A stretch of 64,000 bases of DNA from Tamlana carrageenivorans (GCF_002893765.1 NZ_CP025938.1:1488001-1552000); one strand, 5' to 3'. Shown: positions 1-8,204, counted from the first letter of the stretch. Translations and numbers: made by a program. Notes: a model not told the origin generated them from the sequence alone.

Positions 1-348
1 AAGATGCAAATAAGCGATTGTACATTAATTGGTGATAAAGGCTATTTATCAACAGAAATACAGCTTAACTTGTTTGAAACCTGTAATATAACGCTAAATA
101 CACCTATGAGAAGCAATCAAAAAAATTACAAAGTACAGCCTTATGTATTTAGAAAAAAGAGGAAAAGGATAGAAACATTATTTTCACAACTTTGTGACCA
201 ATTTATGATAAGACGCAATTATGCTAAAACTTTTGAAGGTTTTAAAACAAGAATCGTAGCTAAGATAACTGCTTTAACAACTATTCAGTATATCAATAAG
301 TTTATTTTTGGGAGAAACATTAATAATATTAAAATTAGCATTATTTAA
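1..348 (+). CDS. IS982-family transposase, C-terminal fragment (cut by window edge)
   Basis: This is the carboxy-terminal part of a DDE transposase of the IS982 family; the reading frame is open to the first base of the window, so the gene begins upstream. Recognisable family blocks are LIGDKGYLS near the start, the NQKNYK stretch, the basic KKRKRIETLFSQL block that carries the last acidic catalytic residue, and the FKTRIVAKITALTTIQYIN tail. The end is intact: the stop codon lies just before a candidate terminal inverted repeat at 351-363. Whether the element is complete cannot be judged from this window. Confidence 0.85.
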   Translation, partial: KMQISDCTLIGDKGYLSTEIQLNLFETCNITLNTPMRSNQKNYKVQPYVFRKKRKRIETLFSQLCDQFMIRRNYAKTFEGFKTRIVAKITALTTIQYINKFIFGRNINNIKISII

Positions 349-350
349 AA

Positions 351-363
351 TGCACAACGGGTT
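351..363. repeat. Candidate right terminal inverted repeat of the IS982-type element
   Basis: The sequence TGCACAACGGGTT lies directly after the transposase stop codon. Its reverse complement, AACCCGTTGTGCA, looks like an IS982-type terminus. The left end is outside the window, so the match cannot be verified here. Confidence 0.5.
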
Positions 364-588
364 ATTTTTAATTTATAAATAGCAAGAAGCTAGGGCATCT
401 GAATTTTTTATAGATGAACGGGAAGAAATGATGATAATTGGCTGTATGGAATATGCTTTAGGCTATATGCATCAGGGTTATAGCTAATAATATTATAAAG
501 AGCGTTACAAAGTTACAGAGTATGTTGTGAGGTTGCTCTAAAGCGTAATGCATATGATAGCTTAGAGTCTACAGCTTAAAGTTCTCAA
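364..588. other. Intergenic stretch with a short unassigned open frame
   Basis: Between the IS982-type end and the protease gene there is no full gene. A plus-strand frame from about 383 to 487 is open and includes EFFIDEREEMMIIGCMEY before a stop. It has no credible start of its own and might be the tail of a gene interrupted by the IS, but I do not recognise it. Confidence 0.25.
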
Positions 589-2223
589 CTACCTTAAATA
601 ACTTTGGTAAGTTGTAGAATTACTTAATATTTTAGTAGCTTTTTTAATTTCAGTATCATGAATTTTATAATAATCATATAAACCTTCACGATACACGTAG
701 CATTTCACAATATCTTCGATTAATAATTCTAGTAAATAGGCTTTATTTTCGTCTATAACCGTGTTTTTAGAAGCGTTTAAATGATTTATTAGCGTATTGT
801 ACTCTTTTTCAATATTGTCGTTTAAAGCTTCTTTTTTAGCGGTTTCAAAAGCTTTTTTTAGGTCTTTTTCTGTTTCAGTTTCAAATGAAAAATTGTTGGT
901 TTTCAAGTAATTTTTGAAATCTGAAAAATCTTTGTCCGTTAAGCTGAAACTATTAATATGCTTGATATCATGATTGTAATAATAATTAACCGCGTAGTTA
1001 AAGATGAAATCGCTTTCTTGAATGGCTTTGGTAATGGTTGGATTTTTTGCCGCATCTAAAGCTACATCTGGTAATACCCCGCCGCCATCAAAAACTTTTC
1101 TTCCGTTTTTAGTTTTAAACTGGTGATAGTTTTCTTTTTTAACACGTACCGCCTCCCCTTTTTCGTTTCTATTCCAATAGTCTAAAGACTGAATACAACG
1201 GCCCGATGGGGTGTAATATCTTGAAATGGTAATTTTAACTTGAGTGCCGTAAGTGAGTTGTTTAGGACGTTGAACCAAACCTTTACCAAAACTTCTAGAG
1301 CCTACAATAACGGCACGATCTAAATCTTGCAACGCGCCCGATACAATTTCACTTGCAGAGGCACTGGCACCATCGATTAAAACCACTAATGGAATTTCGG
1401 TATCTATAGGTTGATTTTGAGTAATATAGGTTCTGTTATACTTTTTTACTTTCGATTTTGTGGTAACAACTAATTGCCCTTTTGGCACAAATAGATTTAC
1501 AATTTTAATAGCCTCATTAAGTAATCCGCCAGGGTTTCCTCGTAAATCTAAAATGATTTTTTTAGCCCCTTGAGCTTTTAAATCGCGTAAAGCATAATTG
1601 GTTTCTGTGTAAGCTTTGTTATTAAAGCGGCTTAAAACAATGTAGCCTGTTTTATCGTTTACCATTGAAAAATGCGGAACCGCCTTGATATCTACCTCGG
1701 CACGTTTTATAGTGGTCGTATGTGATTTTCCTTGGCGTAAATAGGTCACTTCAACCGATGAATCTGAGGTTCCTTTTAATAAATCGCCAGCATGATCTTC
1801 GTAATTAGCAACTACCGTATTTCCTATTTTAATGATTTCATCACCTGGTTTTAAGCCAGCTTTATCTGCTGGATAATCTTTATAAGGTTCGATAACTAGA
1901 AGTTTATCTTTTAGCGTTTTTATACGTGCACCAATACCTGTATAATCGCCGGTATTATTAATTCTAGCAGCTTCAACATCCTGTTCGTTCATAAAGTTCG
2001 TGTACGGATCTAAATCGGCTAACATGCTTTTAATAGCCGTGTCCATAAGCGCTCCAGGATTGGTTTCATCCACATAATTCATGTTGAGTTCTTTGAATAA
2101 AGTGGTGAAAATTTCTATTTGTTTCGCTATTTCAAAAAAATCATTTTTAAAGGCCGATGTCGTTAAAAATACAACACCAACTACAACTGGAATTATAACT
2201 TTTTTACTAAAGATTTTTTTCAT
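589..2223 (-). CDS. S41-family C-terminal processing peptidase (CtpA/Prc type)
   Basis: A periplasmic or membrane-anchored serine protease that cleaves proteins near their carboxy termini. The 544-residue product has an N-terminal hydrophobic segment (about residues 9-24) that acts as signal or anchor. A PDZ domain follows at roughly 90-170, including PADKAGLKPGDEIIKIG. The S41 core runs to about 380 with LDLRGNPGGLL and the catalytic block DGASASASEI, where Ser289 is the predicted nucleophile and Lys314 in SFGKGLVQ the general base. The remaining ~150 residues are a helical extension common in Bacteroidota members of the family. It starts 9 bases after the rnpA stop, so the two are probably co-transcribed. 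The substrate is not predictable from sequence. Confidence 0.9.
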   Translation of the reverse strand: MKKIFSKKVIIPVVVGVVFLTTSAFKNDFFEIAKQIEIFTTLFKELNMNYVDETNPGALMDTAIKSMLADLDPYTNFMNEQDVEAARINNTGDYTGIGARIKTLKDKLLVIEPYKDYPADKAGLKPGDEIIKIGNTVVANYEDHAGDLLKGTSDSSVEVTYLRQGKSHTTTIKRAEVDIKAVPHFSMVNDKTGYIVLSRFNNKAYTETNYALRDLKAQGAKKIILDLRGNPGGLLNEAIKIVNLFVPKGQLVVTTKSKVKKYNRTYITQNQPIDTEIPLVVLIDGASASASEIVSGALQDLDRAVIVGSRSFGKGLVQRPKQLTYGTQVKITISRYYTPSGRCIQSLDYWNRNEKGEAVRVKKENYHQFKTKNGRKVFDGGGVLPDVALDAAKNPTITKAIQESDFIFNYAVNYYYNHDIKHINSFSLTDKDFSDFKNYLKTNNFSFETETEKDLKKAFETAKKEALNDNIEKEYNTLINHLNASKNTVIDENKAYLLELLIEDIVKCYVYREGLYDYYKIHDTEIKKATKILSNSTTYQSYLR

Positions 2224-2231
2224 GTAAACTA

Positions 2232-2609
2232 TTATTTTTCAGAAATATGACTTCTAAATTTTTCAAATAGAAGCTGCATGCGTTTTTCTATATAATCAAA
2301 TTTTGGTTTGTCTTTACCAATGTACAAAATCATAAACGCATAGGGCTGACTTAAATTGTTAAAATAAGTGGCTTTGTTAAGGCGATAAGCTTCTCTCATC
2401 AAACGTTTTATACGATTTCTATCTACAGCCAATTTAAAATGACGTTTGCTTACCGATATACCAGTCTGTGCCAAGGTGTTTTCTTCGAATTGGCATGGCA
2501 TAAATACCAAGCGTAAGGGATAGGCCGAAACCGACTTTCCTTCAGCAAATAATTGCTCGATGCGTTTTTTGCTTTTAAGTTTTTCTTTTTTACTAAACGT
2601 GAAGCTCAA
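2232..2609 (-). CDS. rnpA: Ribonuclease P protein component
   Basis: Protein subunit of RNase P, which with the catalytic RNA removes 5' leaders from pre-tRNAs. The 125-residue basic protein has the family start FSKKEKLKSKKRIEQLF and the RNR-type signature DRNRIKRLMREAYR near residues 82-95. The best start is a TTG codon at 2607-2609: it gives the expected N-terminus and no in-frame ATG lies nearby. A TAnnTTTG element (TACCTTTG on the minus strand, 2629-2636) lies about 20 bases upstream, implying a short leader. The usual rpmH neighbour is absent; instead it is followed by a processing protease gene. Confidence 0.92.
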   Translation of the reverse strand: MSFTFSKKEKLKSKKRIEQLFAEGKSVSAYPLRLVFMPCQFEENTLAQTGISVSKRHFKLAVDRNRIKRLMREAYRLNKATYFNNLSQPYAFMILYIGKDKPKFDYIEKRMQLLFEKFRSHISEK

Positions 2610-2628
2610 TGGGTGTGTTTTAAAGCTT

Positions 2629-2636
2629 CAAAGGTA
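2629..2636 (-). promoter_or_regulatory. Probable -7 promoter element of rnpA
   Basis: The minus strand reads TACCTTTG, matching the Bacteroidota -7 consensus TAnnTTTG, about 20 bases before the TTG start of rnpA. No clear -33 TTTG partner was seen. Confidence 0.5.
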
Positions 2637-2681
2637 ATGAAATAAAAAAGTAGGTTTTTAATTATCTAGGTTAGGTAATTA

Positions 2682-2691
2682 AAAATTTAGG
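2682..2691. repeat. Left copy of IS target-site duplication
   Basis: AAAATTTAGG directly precedes the IS256-type element and recurs at 3730-3739 directly after it. Ten bases is close to the 8-9 bp usual for this family. Confidence 0.6.
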
Positions 2692-3729
2692 CCTAATAGA
2701 CAAAATGGTTGGTCTTTTAACACCTATTCTTGTACGTCTATTTTTGCTTTTAAAAACTCATTAATAAATTTGATTTTTCTTTGTTTGGTTAATCCGTTAT
2801 GATTTCTGAGTTTGTTTTTTAAATCAGAAAAATGCCCATCAATCATATTGGTTGTATTAGGAATATTTAAATCGTAATTATCATACCATGTAAATAACCA
2901 TGTCATATTCGTATTAAGACTTCTATACGCACTCCTAAGTCGTTTATGGGTAAAATGACTCTTGCCTGTTTCATTATTAATAGTTCGCTCATTTAAAAAG
3001 CTTTCCCACTTAATAAACCACATATTTAATCCTCCTTCGAAAGATTCTTTATCTGTATTTTTGAGCATAGCTACATGCGTTTTTAATTCAATTGAAGCAA
3101 GCATTTTCGGGTTCTTAGTTATATATCTTCTTATTGCAGCAACTTGATGAAATTGACAGAGCTGGACGGTATTCCTTTAAACGTACCAACCAAGCCTTTT
3201 CTACCATCACATACAATAGCAACAATCTCAAAACCTTTAGATTTTAGCTCATTAATCCCCTTTATATACAAAGCGTTAGTTTCTGATTTGACGTAATACC
3301 AAAGAAGATTCTCCTTGCTGTAAGCATCCTTAAAGAGCATTAATCCAAAGCTTCTCCCCCAATATGTTGTATCCATTAAGACAATAACTTTCTTAGGTGT
3401 TATCTCTACGTCCTTTACTTGATGAAGATCTAGTTTACGTTGTATAGTTCGCTTTGAACATCCATATTTCTGAGAAAGCTGTAAATAGGTCTGCTTTCCT
3501 CTGGTATATTCATCCCAAAGAGAGTCTACTTGAATTTCTTTTCCTCCAGTAAAAACACTTTTACAATTCAAACATTTATAACGCTGTTTTTCTAATCTAA
3601 CACCATATTTATGGGTTAGTAAGCTATTACAAAATTTACATTTTTTTTATTCAAAGCCTTTGATTTGCTTCAAAGCTAATAAACATAAGCTCTTCGAAAG
3701 GATTTACCAACCATTTTGTCCATTACATC
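2692..3729 (-). mobile_element. IS256-type insertion sequence (variant with zinc-ribbon transposase)
   Basis: An insertion sequence of about 1.04 kb between rnpA and thiH. Terminal inverted repeats share GACAAAATGGTTGGT (2699-2713 and, inverted, 3706-3720); with one mismatch the match extends to 2694 and 3725. The flanks carry the direct repeat AAAATTTAGG at 2682-2691 and 3730-3739, a likely target-site duplication. The duplication argues for a simple, recent transposition, but its single transposase gene is frameshifted, so the copy is probably not autonomous. Confidence 0.75.
2724..3646 (-). pseudogene. IS256-family transposase, variant zinc-binding type, frameshifted
   Basis: Two reading frames together make one transposase of about 307 residues. 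The N-terminal half has a CxxC...CxxC zinc ribbon (starting near 3640), then a helix-turn-helix-like QLSQKYGCSKRTIQRKL segment and the first catalytic aspartate in VLMDTTYWGRSFG. The C-terminal half contains LFTWYDN, IPNTTNMIDGHFSDLK and a conserved basic tail. The frame breaks at about 3165-3170: adding one base restores the expected FKGIPVQLCQFHQV sequence. A second problem lies at the front: in an eight-T run (3641-3648, plus strand) the zinc-ribbon frame opens just after a stop with no start codon, whereas a seven-base run would supply a TTG start. Both sites are homopolymer-like or single-base changes, so sequencing error is possible. Confidence 0.8.
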
Positions 3730-3739
3730 AAAATTTAGG
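3730..3739. repeat. Right copy of IS target-site duplication
   Basis: Second copy of AAAATTTAGG, matching 2682-2691, immediately outside the right end of the IS256-type element. Confidence 0.6.
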
Positions 3740-3771
3740 TGTATTTATGGAGTACAGTTCAAAAAAATTAA

Positions 3772-3800
3772 ACCTTTCAGGTTTTCAAAACCTGAAAGGT
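3772..3800. repeat. Perfect 14-bp palindrome, likely terminator of the thi operon
   Basis: ACCTTTCAGGTTTT, one central base, then its exact reverse complement. On the minus strand the stem is followed by a T-rich run (TTTAATTTTTTT), which fits a Rho-independent terminator about 80 bases after the thiH stop. I recall palindromes of this wording as dispersed intergenic repeats in flavobacterial genomes, so it may also be a repeat-family member. Confidence 0.65.
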
Positions 3801-3879
3801 CTGTAATTTTATAAGTCATAATCACGCTTACTAATTAGTTAGTTGAATGCTTGACTCGTGAATCAATTTTTGTAACCCT

Positions 3880-5004
3880 TTAAAATGAATTCACATAACT
3901 TCTATCCCAATCTTTCCAAACCACTTCGTAACCCTGCGATTGAATCATTTCTTTAATAGCATCAGTTGAACGTTCATCGGAAATTTCAAATTGCTCCAAA
4001 GATTGAGGTTCTACAGCGTAACCACCGGGGTTGGTTTTAGATTCAGCACTTATAGATGTAATTCCTAATTTGATGATGTGATTTCTAAAGGTTTCACTTT
4101 CGCGTGTAGACATTGATAATTCGACATCTTCATCCAACAAACGATATGCACAAATGAGTTGCACTAAATCTTTATCGGTCATTTCAACTTTGGGTTGTAC
4201 TTCACCTTGATGCGGACGTAATCGTGGAAATGAAATTGAATATTTTGTTTTCCAATACGTTTTTTGAAGGTATTTTAAATGCAATGCCGTATAAAAACTA
4301 TCAACACGCCAATCTTCTAATCCGAATAAAGCGCCCAAACCAATTTTGTGTATACCTGCTTTGCCTAAGCGATCGGGGGTGTCTAAACGGTAATTAAAAT
4401 TTGATTTTTTTCCTTTCGGATGATGTATTTTGTAAGTCGCTTCGTGATAGGTTTCTTGATATACCAAAACAGCATATAAGCCTTCAGTAATGAGCGTTTC
4501 GTATTCCTCTTGATCCAATGGCTGCACTTCAATACTGATGTTTGAAAAATGGTTTCTAACTAAGGCAATGGCGTGTTTCAAATAGGAGACTCCAACGGTT
4601 CTATTAGCTTCACCGGTAACCAATAAAATATGATCGTAACCTAAACTTTTTATGTGAGCCACTTCTTTTAAAATTTCGGCATCACTTAAGGTTTTACGTG
4701 GAATTTTATTGGTCATACTAAATCCGCAGTAGGTACATATATTTTGGCATTCATTGGATAAATACATAGGGATATACATCTGAATGGTATTCCCAAATCG
4801 CTTTTTAGTGAGCTCATGGCTACGTTGAGCCATTTGCTCTAAAAACGGTGTAGCGGCTGGCGAAATAAGTACTTTAAAATCGTCTAAAGTTATTTTATCT
4901 TTTGCCAATACGTTTTTCACATCAGCTTCAGAAAACCCATATATGTCATGTTCTAAGGTGTCCCAGTCGTATAGATCAAAAGTGTCTCGGAAGGTGTTTT
5001 TCAT
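3880..5004 (-). CDS. thiH: 2-iminoacetate synthase ThiH
   Basis: Radical SAM enzyme that cleaves tyrosine to give dehydroglycine (2-iminoacetate) and p-cresol; the iminoacetate is used by ThiG to form the thiazole ring of thiamine. The 374-residue protein carries the iron-sulfur motif CQNICTYC (Cys86, Cys90, Cys93) followed by the radical SAM barrel, with VTGEANRTVGVSYL and EVQPLDQEEY typical of ThiH, and the C-terminal biotin/thiamin synthesis-associated region ending near NPGGYAVEPQ. It is the last gene of the thi operon. A ThiH rather than a ThiO glycine oxidase means this organism uses the tyrosine-dependent route. Confidence 0.95.
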   Translation of the reverse strand: MKNTFRDTFDLYDWDTLEHDIYGFSEADVKNVLAKDKITLDDFKVLISPAATPFLEQMAQRSHELTKKRFGNTIQMYIPMYLSNECQNICTYCGFSMTNKIPRKTLSDAEILKEVAHIKSLGYDHILLVTGEANRTVGVSYLKHAIALVRNHFSNISIEVQPLDQEEYETLITEGLYAVLVYQETYHEATYKIHHPKGKKSNFNYRLDTPDRLGKAGIHKIGLGALFGLEDWRVDSFYTALHLKYLQKTYWKTKYSISFPRLRPHQGEVQPKVEMTDKDLVQLICAYRLLDEDVELSMSTRESETFRNHIIKLGITSISAESKTNPGGYAVEPQSLEQFEISDERSTDAIKEMIQSQGYEVVWKDWDRSYVNSF

Positions 5005-5016
5005 GTTTTTGTTTGA

Positions 5017-5110
5017 GAGTTAAGGAGTTGAGGAGTTAAGAAGTTGAGGAGTTGAGGAGTTAAGAAGTTGAGGAGTTAAGGAGTTGAGGAGTTAAGAAGT
5101 TGAGGAGTTA
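5017..5110. repeat. 8-bp tandem repeat (RAGTTRAG) between thiG and thiH
   Basis: Nearly twelve back-to-back copies of an 8-bp unit, RAGTTRAG (for example GAGTTAAG, GAGTTGAG, AAGTTGAG), fill most of the 111-bp gap. The same unit type recurs in the next two gaps of the operon (5897-5944 and 6604-6660). The sequence would be transcribed as part of the thi message. Confidence 0.9.
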
Positions 5111-5115
5111 CTTTT

Positions 5116-5886
5116 TTAATTTAAAAATGATGTTAATGGGCTACTAGCTTCGGCGTGTTTTTTAACGGGTGCTAATTTTGCATTATAAGCCATTCTACCA
5201 GCTTCTACAGCCATTTTAAAGGCTTTACCCATAGCTACAGGGTTTTGAGAAACGGCGATGGCAGTATTCACTAAAACGGCATCTGCTCCTAATTCCATAG
5301 CGAATGCCGCATGCGATGGGGCGCCAATACCAGCGTCTACAATAACAGGAACATTGCTTTGCTCAATGATGATTTCTAAAAAATCGTTTGTTTTTAAACC
5401 TTTATTACTGCCAATTGGAGCGCCTAAAGGCATCACACATTGTACACCTACTTCTTCTAAACGCTTGCATAACACTGGATCGGCATGAATGTATGGCATG
5501 ACTACAAAACCTAATTTCACTAACTCTTCAGCAGCTTTTAAGGTTTCTATAGGATCGGGTAATAAATATTTTGGGTCAGGATGAATTTCTAATTTTACCC
5601 AATTGGTTTTTAAAGCTTCTCGAGCTAATTGTGCGGCAAAAACAGCTTCTTTGGCCGTTCTAACTCCAGATGTATTTGGTAGTAAGTTGATGTGGTTTTC
5701 TTTTAAATGCACCAGCATATCATCCGACTCGTTATCCATGTCAACGCGTTTTAAAGCCACGGTTACCAGTTCACTTTCTGAAGCTAAAATACTTTCGCGC
5801 ATTAAACGCGTATTACTAAATTTTCCAGTGCCAGTAAACAATCGTGAGGTGAAGGTTTTATCGGCTATTTTTAGGGTGTCTTTCAT
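5116..5886 (-). CDS. thiG: Thiazole synthase ThiG
   Basis: Builds the thiazole phosphate moiety of thiamine from deoxyxylulose 5-phosphate, dehydroglycine from ThiH and sulfur carried on ThiS thiocarboxylate. The 256-residue TIM barrel is of normal length. Family landmarks are SRLFTGTGKF at the start, VKLEIHPD with the Schiff-base lysine (Lys98), MPLGAPIGSNKGL, and the phosphate-binding VDAGIGAPSHAAFAMELGAD followed by VLVNTAIA. It sits between thiE and thiH on the thi operon. No thiF adenylyltransferase is seen in the window, so ThiS activation must be encoded elsewhere. Confidence 0.96.
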   Translation of the reverse strand: MKDTLKIADKTFTSRLFTGTGKFSNTRLMRESILASESELVTVALKRVDMDNESDDMLVHLKENHINLLPNTSGVRTAKEAVFAAQLAREALKTNWVKLEIHPDPKYLLPDPIETLKAAEELVKLGFVVMPYIHADPVLCKRLEEVGVQCVMPLGAPIGSNKGLKTNDFLEIIIEQSNVPVIVDAGIGAPSHAAFAMELGADAVLVNTAIAVSQNPVAMGKAFKMAVEAGRMAYNAKLAPVKKHAEASSPLTSFLN

Positions 5887-5896
5887 TTTTTTTTTA

Positions 5897-5944
5897 GGAG
5901 TTTGGAAGTTCTGTAGTTATGGAGTTATGAAGTTATGAAGTTGA
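5897..5944. repeat. 8-bp tandem repeat between thiE and thiG
   Basis: Six degenerate 8-bp units of the form NNAGTTNN (GGAGTTTG, GAAGTTCT, GTAGTTAT, GGAGTTAT, GAAGTTAT, GAAGTTGA). Its right end runs into the thiE stop region at 5933-5945. Confidence 0.8.
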
Positions 5945-6589
5945 GGGGGTAGGCTTCCAGACTTGTTCTACAACGTCGTTTTTATGTCTTAACAGCTTTT
6001 TTATTCTTTCAATAGTATTAAATGCGTTTGTTATTTCTCCTGAGGCTGCGATACCGTAAACTCCTGTTTTTAATAGTTCAGAGATATCGTTAATAGTTAT
6101 ACCTCCTATAGCAATTATGGGTGTTTCTGATTTTAGACTTTCTATAATATTTTGGTAACCCGAAAGCCCTAAAATCGGACTCAAATTTTCTTTAGTTTCG
6201 GTGAATCTAAAAGGGCCTAACCCTATATAATCTACTTTTTTGTTGATTAAACTCTCGCAATCGTCAAGCGTATTTGCTGTACCTCCAATAATTTGCCATG
6301 AATACAACGTTTTTCTAACAGTTTCTGGATCAGCATCCGATTTTCCTAAATGGACCCCATCAGCTTTTACCGTTTTAGCTATTTTATAATGGTCGTTAAT
6401 TATTAGCCGGGTTTGAAAATGGGATGTAATGTCACGCGCTTCTTCTGCAGCTTTTAAAATTTTCTTTTCTGAATAATTTTTTAAACGCAATTGAACCAGT
6501 TCTGCTCCCGATTGACAAGCCTGTTGGATGTTTTCCAGATGTGTTTTAGGTGAACTTCCTTGCGATATGTAGTGTAGTTTTGGAATCAT
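5933..6589 (-). CDS. thiE: Thiamine-phosphate synthase ThiE
   Basis: Joins hydroxymethylpyrimidine diphosphate and thiazole phosphate to make thiamine monophosphate. The 218-residue TIM barrel contains the canonical blocks: VQLRLKN for pyrimidine and diphosphate binding, LIINDHYKIAKTVKADGVHLGKSD in the middle, GPFRFTETK, and the phosphate loop IAIGGITINDI. It is the standard copy of two ThiE-like genes in the operon; the other, at 8205-8807, lacks the HLG-D block. The last residues, including its stop, reach into a tandem-repeat tract, so the exact C-terminus may vary between strains. Confidence 0.93.
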   Translation of the reverse strand: MIPKLHYISQGSSPKTHLENIQQACQSGAELVQLRLKNYSEKKILKAAEEARDITSHFQTRLIINDHYKIAKTVKADGVHLGKSDADPETVRKTLYSWQIIGGTANTLDDCESLINKKVDYIGLGPFRFTETKENLSPILGLSGYQNIIESLKSETPIIAIGGITINDISELLKTGVYGIAASGEITNAFNTIERIKKLLRHKNDVVEQVWKPTPSTS

Positions 6590-6603
6590 TTTTTGTTTTT
6601 ATA

Positions 6604-6660
6604 GAAGTTAAGTAGTTAAGTAGTTTTAGAAGTTAAGTAGTTAAGAAGTTTAAGTAGTTA
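6604..6660. repeat. 8-9 bp tandem repeat between the four-helix-bundle gene and thiE
   Basis: Degenerate copies of GAAGTTAA, GTAGTTAA and GTAGTTTTA fill the 73-bp gap. The wording matches the repeats at 5017-5110 and 5897-5944. Confidence 0.8.
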
Positions 6661-6662
6661 AG

Positions 6663-7034
6663 TTAATTCATGGACTTGATAATGCTTCGGCAATAGGCGT
6701 TTAACATTTTACTCACTTCTTGTATTAATTTTACTTGTTTATCGTTGTTTTCTACATAACCTAAGTCTTTGGAAAGTATTAAAAAGTATCTGCATTCTTC
6801 TAGTGAGGCTTGCGAAAAATTATAAAATCTTAGTTTCTCTTTCGGACTTTTACGTTTATATCCTTCGGCAATATTGGCGGTTATTGAAACCGCTGCTCTT
6901 CGAAATTGAGAGGTTAATCCGTAAATTTCTTCTCTTGGAAATTGTTTACTCATTTTATAAACCTCCAGTACGAATTGATGACCGGCTTGCCAAACTTTTA
7001 ATGCTTCAAAACTTTTTGTTAATTCCATACTCAA
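6663..7034 (-). CDS. Four-helix bundle protein (S23 / IVS-encoded type)
   Basis: A 123-residue protein of the four-helix-bundle family first found as open frames in 23S rRNA intervening sequences. It has the typical pattern: FEALKVWQAGHQFVLEVYKMSKQFP, then EIYGLTSQFRRAAVSITANIAEGYKR and a C-terminal helix ending ILSKDLGY. Members elsewhere form small oligomeric helical rings; a molecular function is not established. Here it is inserted between thiD and thiE in the same orientation with short gaps, so it is probably transcribed with the thiamine genes. No link to thiamine metabolism is known to me; the gene family is known to be mobile. Confidence 0.88.
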   Translation of the reverse strand: MSMELTKSFEALKVWQAGHQFVLEVYKMSKQFPREEIYGLTSQFRRAAVSITANIAEGYKRKSPKEKLRFYNFSQASLEECRYFLILSKDLGYVENNDKQVKLIQEVSKMLNAYCRSIIKSMN

Positions 7035-7062
7035 CTACTTAAAATTTCTATATTTCATGCAG

Positions 7063-7869
7063 CTAAACCACCGCGACATTCATTTTGTGTGTTCCTAAAA
7101 GGCTTTCATTGCTGCGTAAATAGGTTTCTATGTATATTTTAGCATTTATAGCAGCGTCTTTTATTGGAAAACCAGCAGCGATATTACAAGCTAAACTCGA
7201 TGATAAAACACAACCGCTACCATGTTTTTCGTAAATCGTTTTGTAAATAGGAAAAATTTCAATGGCCTCGATCGTGTCGTAATACAATTCATCCCATCCT
7301 TTTTTATTTTGGCGGTGCCCCCCTTTTAAGTAGATTTTAGTGTAATTTGAGATGTGCTTAATGGTTTGTTTAACAGTAAATTCAGGATAAAGCGCTTTAA
7401 TTTCATCGTAATTTGGAGTAATAATATAACATTGTTTCCAAATTTTTTCGAGGAGTTCTTGACTTTCTTTAAAATGGAAATCGAACCCCGAACTTGCCTT
7501 AATTACTGGGTCTAAAACCACTTTAATTTTGGGGTTTAACAGATGTAGTTTATCTAAAATTAGGGATAAAGTTTGCCAATTTTCAATAATTCCAATTTTT
7601 ACAACTGAAATATTAAAACGTTCGAAAAGGGTTTCAATTTGATTTAAAATAACCTTTGGGTTCGTCCAAATACATTGTTTAAAATCAATGTCATTTTGAA
7701 TGGTGATGGCGCTGCAAGTTGATAAGCCATAGAAGCCATGGGCTTCAAAAGTTTTGATGTCTGAAGTCATTCCTGCCCCTCCAGAAGGGTCGTGACCTGC
7801 AATACTTAATATACAATTATCAAATAACGAGGTACCATTTGTAGTAGATGTGGTGTAATTTTTATTCAT
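7063..7869 (-). CDS. thiD: Hydroxymethylpyrimidine / phosphomethylpyrimidine kinase ThiD
   Basis: Phosphorylates hydroxymethylpyrimidine and its monophosphate to the diphosphate used by ThiE. The 268-residue ribokinase-fold protein shows SIAGHDPSGGAGMTSDIKTF at the N-terminus, STCSAITIQN, the VVLDPVIKASSG block, LKGGHR in the nucleotide region, and the anion-hole motif HGSGCVLSSSLA. A 335-bp gap separates it from the upstream thiE-like gene, so a secondary promoter cannot be excluded. Confidence 0.94.
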   Translation of the reverse strand: MNKNYTTSTTNGTSLFDNCILSIAGHDPSGGAGMTSDIKTFEAHGFYGLSTCSAITIQNDIDFKQCIWTNPKVILNQIETLFERFNISVVKIGIIENWQTLSLILDKLHLLNPKIKVVLDPVIKASSGFDFHFKESQELLEKIWKQCYIITPNYDEIKALYPEFTVKQTIKHISNYTKIYLKGGHRQNKKGWDELYYDTIEAIEIFPIYKTIYEKHGSGCVLSSSLACNIAAGFPIKDAAINAKIYIETYLRSNESLLGTHKMNVAVV

Positions 7870-8204
7870 ACTATAAATTAGTTTAGTTATGTTGATAATA
7901 GCAACTTAGGATACTTTAGGGGTATAAATATACTTGTTTTAGTAGCATTTATAAGATTTTGGGGAGAGTTGTATCCTTTGTTTTTTGTAAGTTTTAGTGC
8001 ATATGTTAATCGTTTTAAGTTATTGAATTTCAGATATTTTATTTTATCATTTAAGATTAATGAATTGTTAATAACGCGTTGGTGATTCATACATACACAC
8101 CATCTAGAAAATAATTTTTCTGTAATCTTTTGTATAAAGTCAGCGAAAATACGGGATTTTTTTAACATAAAATTCCTACTTATTAATTTTCTTTATTTTC
8201 CAAA
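7870..8204. other. 335-bp gap in the thi operon without a supported gene
   Basis: The minus strand holds a 93-codon open frame (7887-8168), but its translation is AT-biased, has no domain I recognise and no good ribosome site. It is most likely non-coding. No hairpin or repeat of note was seen. Confidence 0.4.

Noticed and set aside
7887..8168. 93-codon minus-strand frame in the thi gap
   Set aside because: AT-biased translation, no recognisable domain and no clear ribosome site; listed only as a gap.
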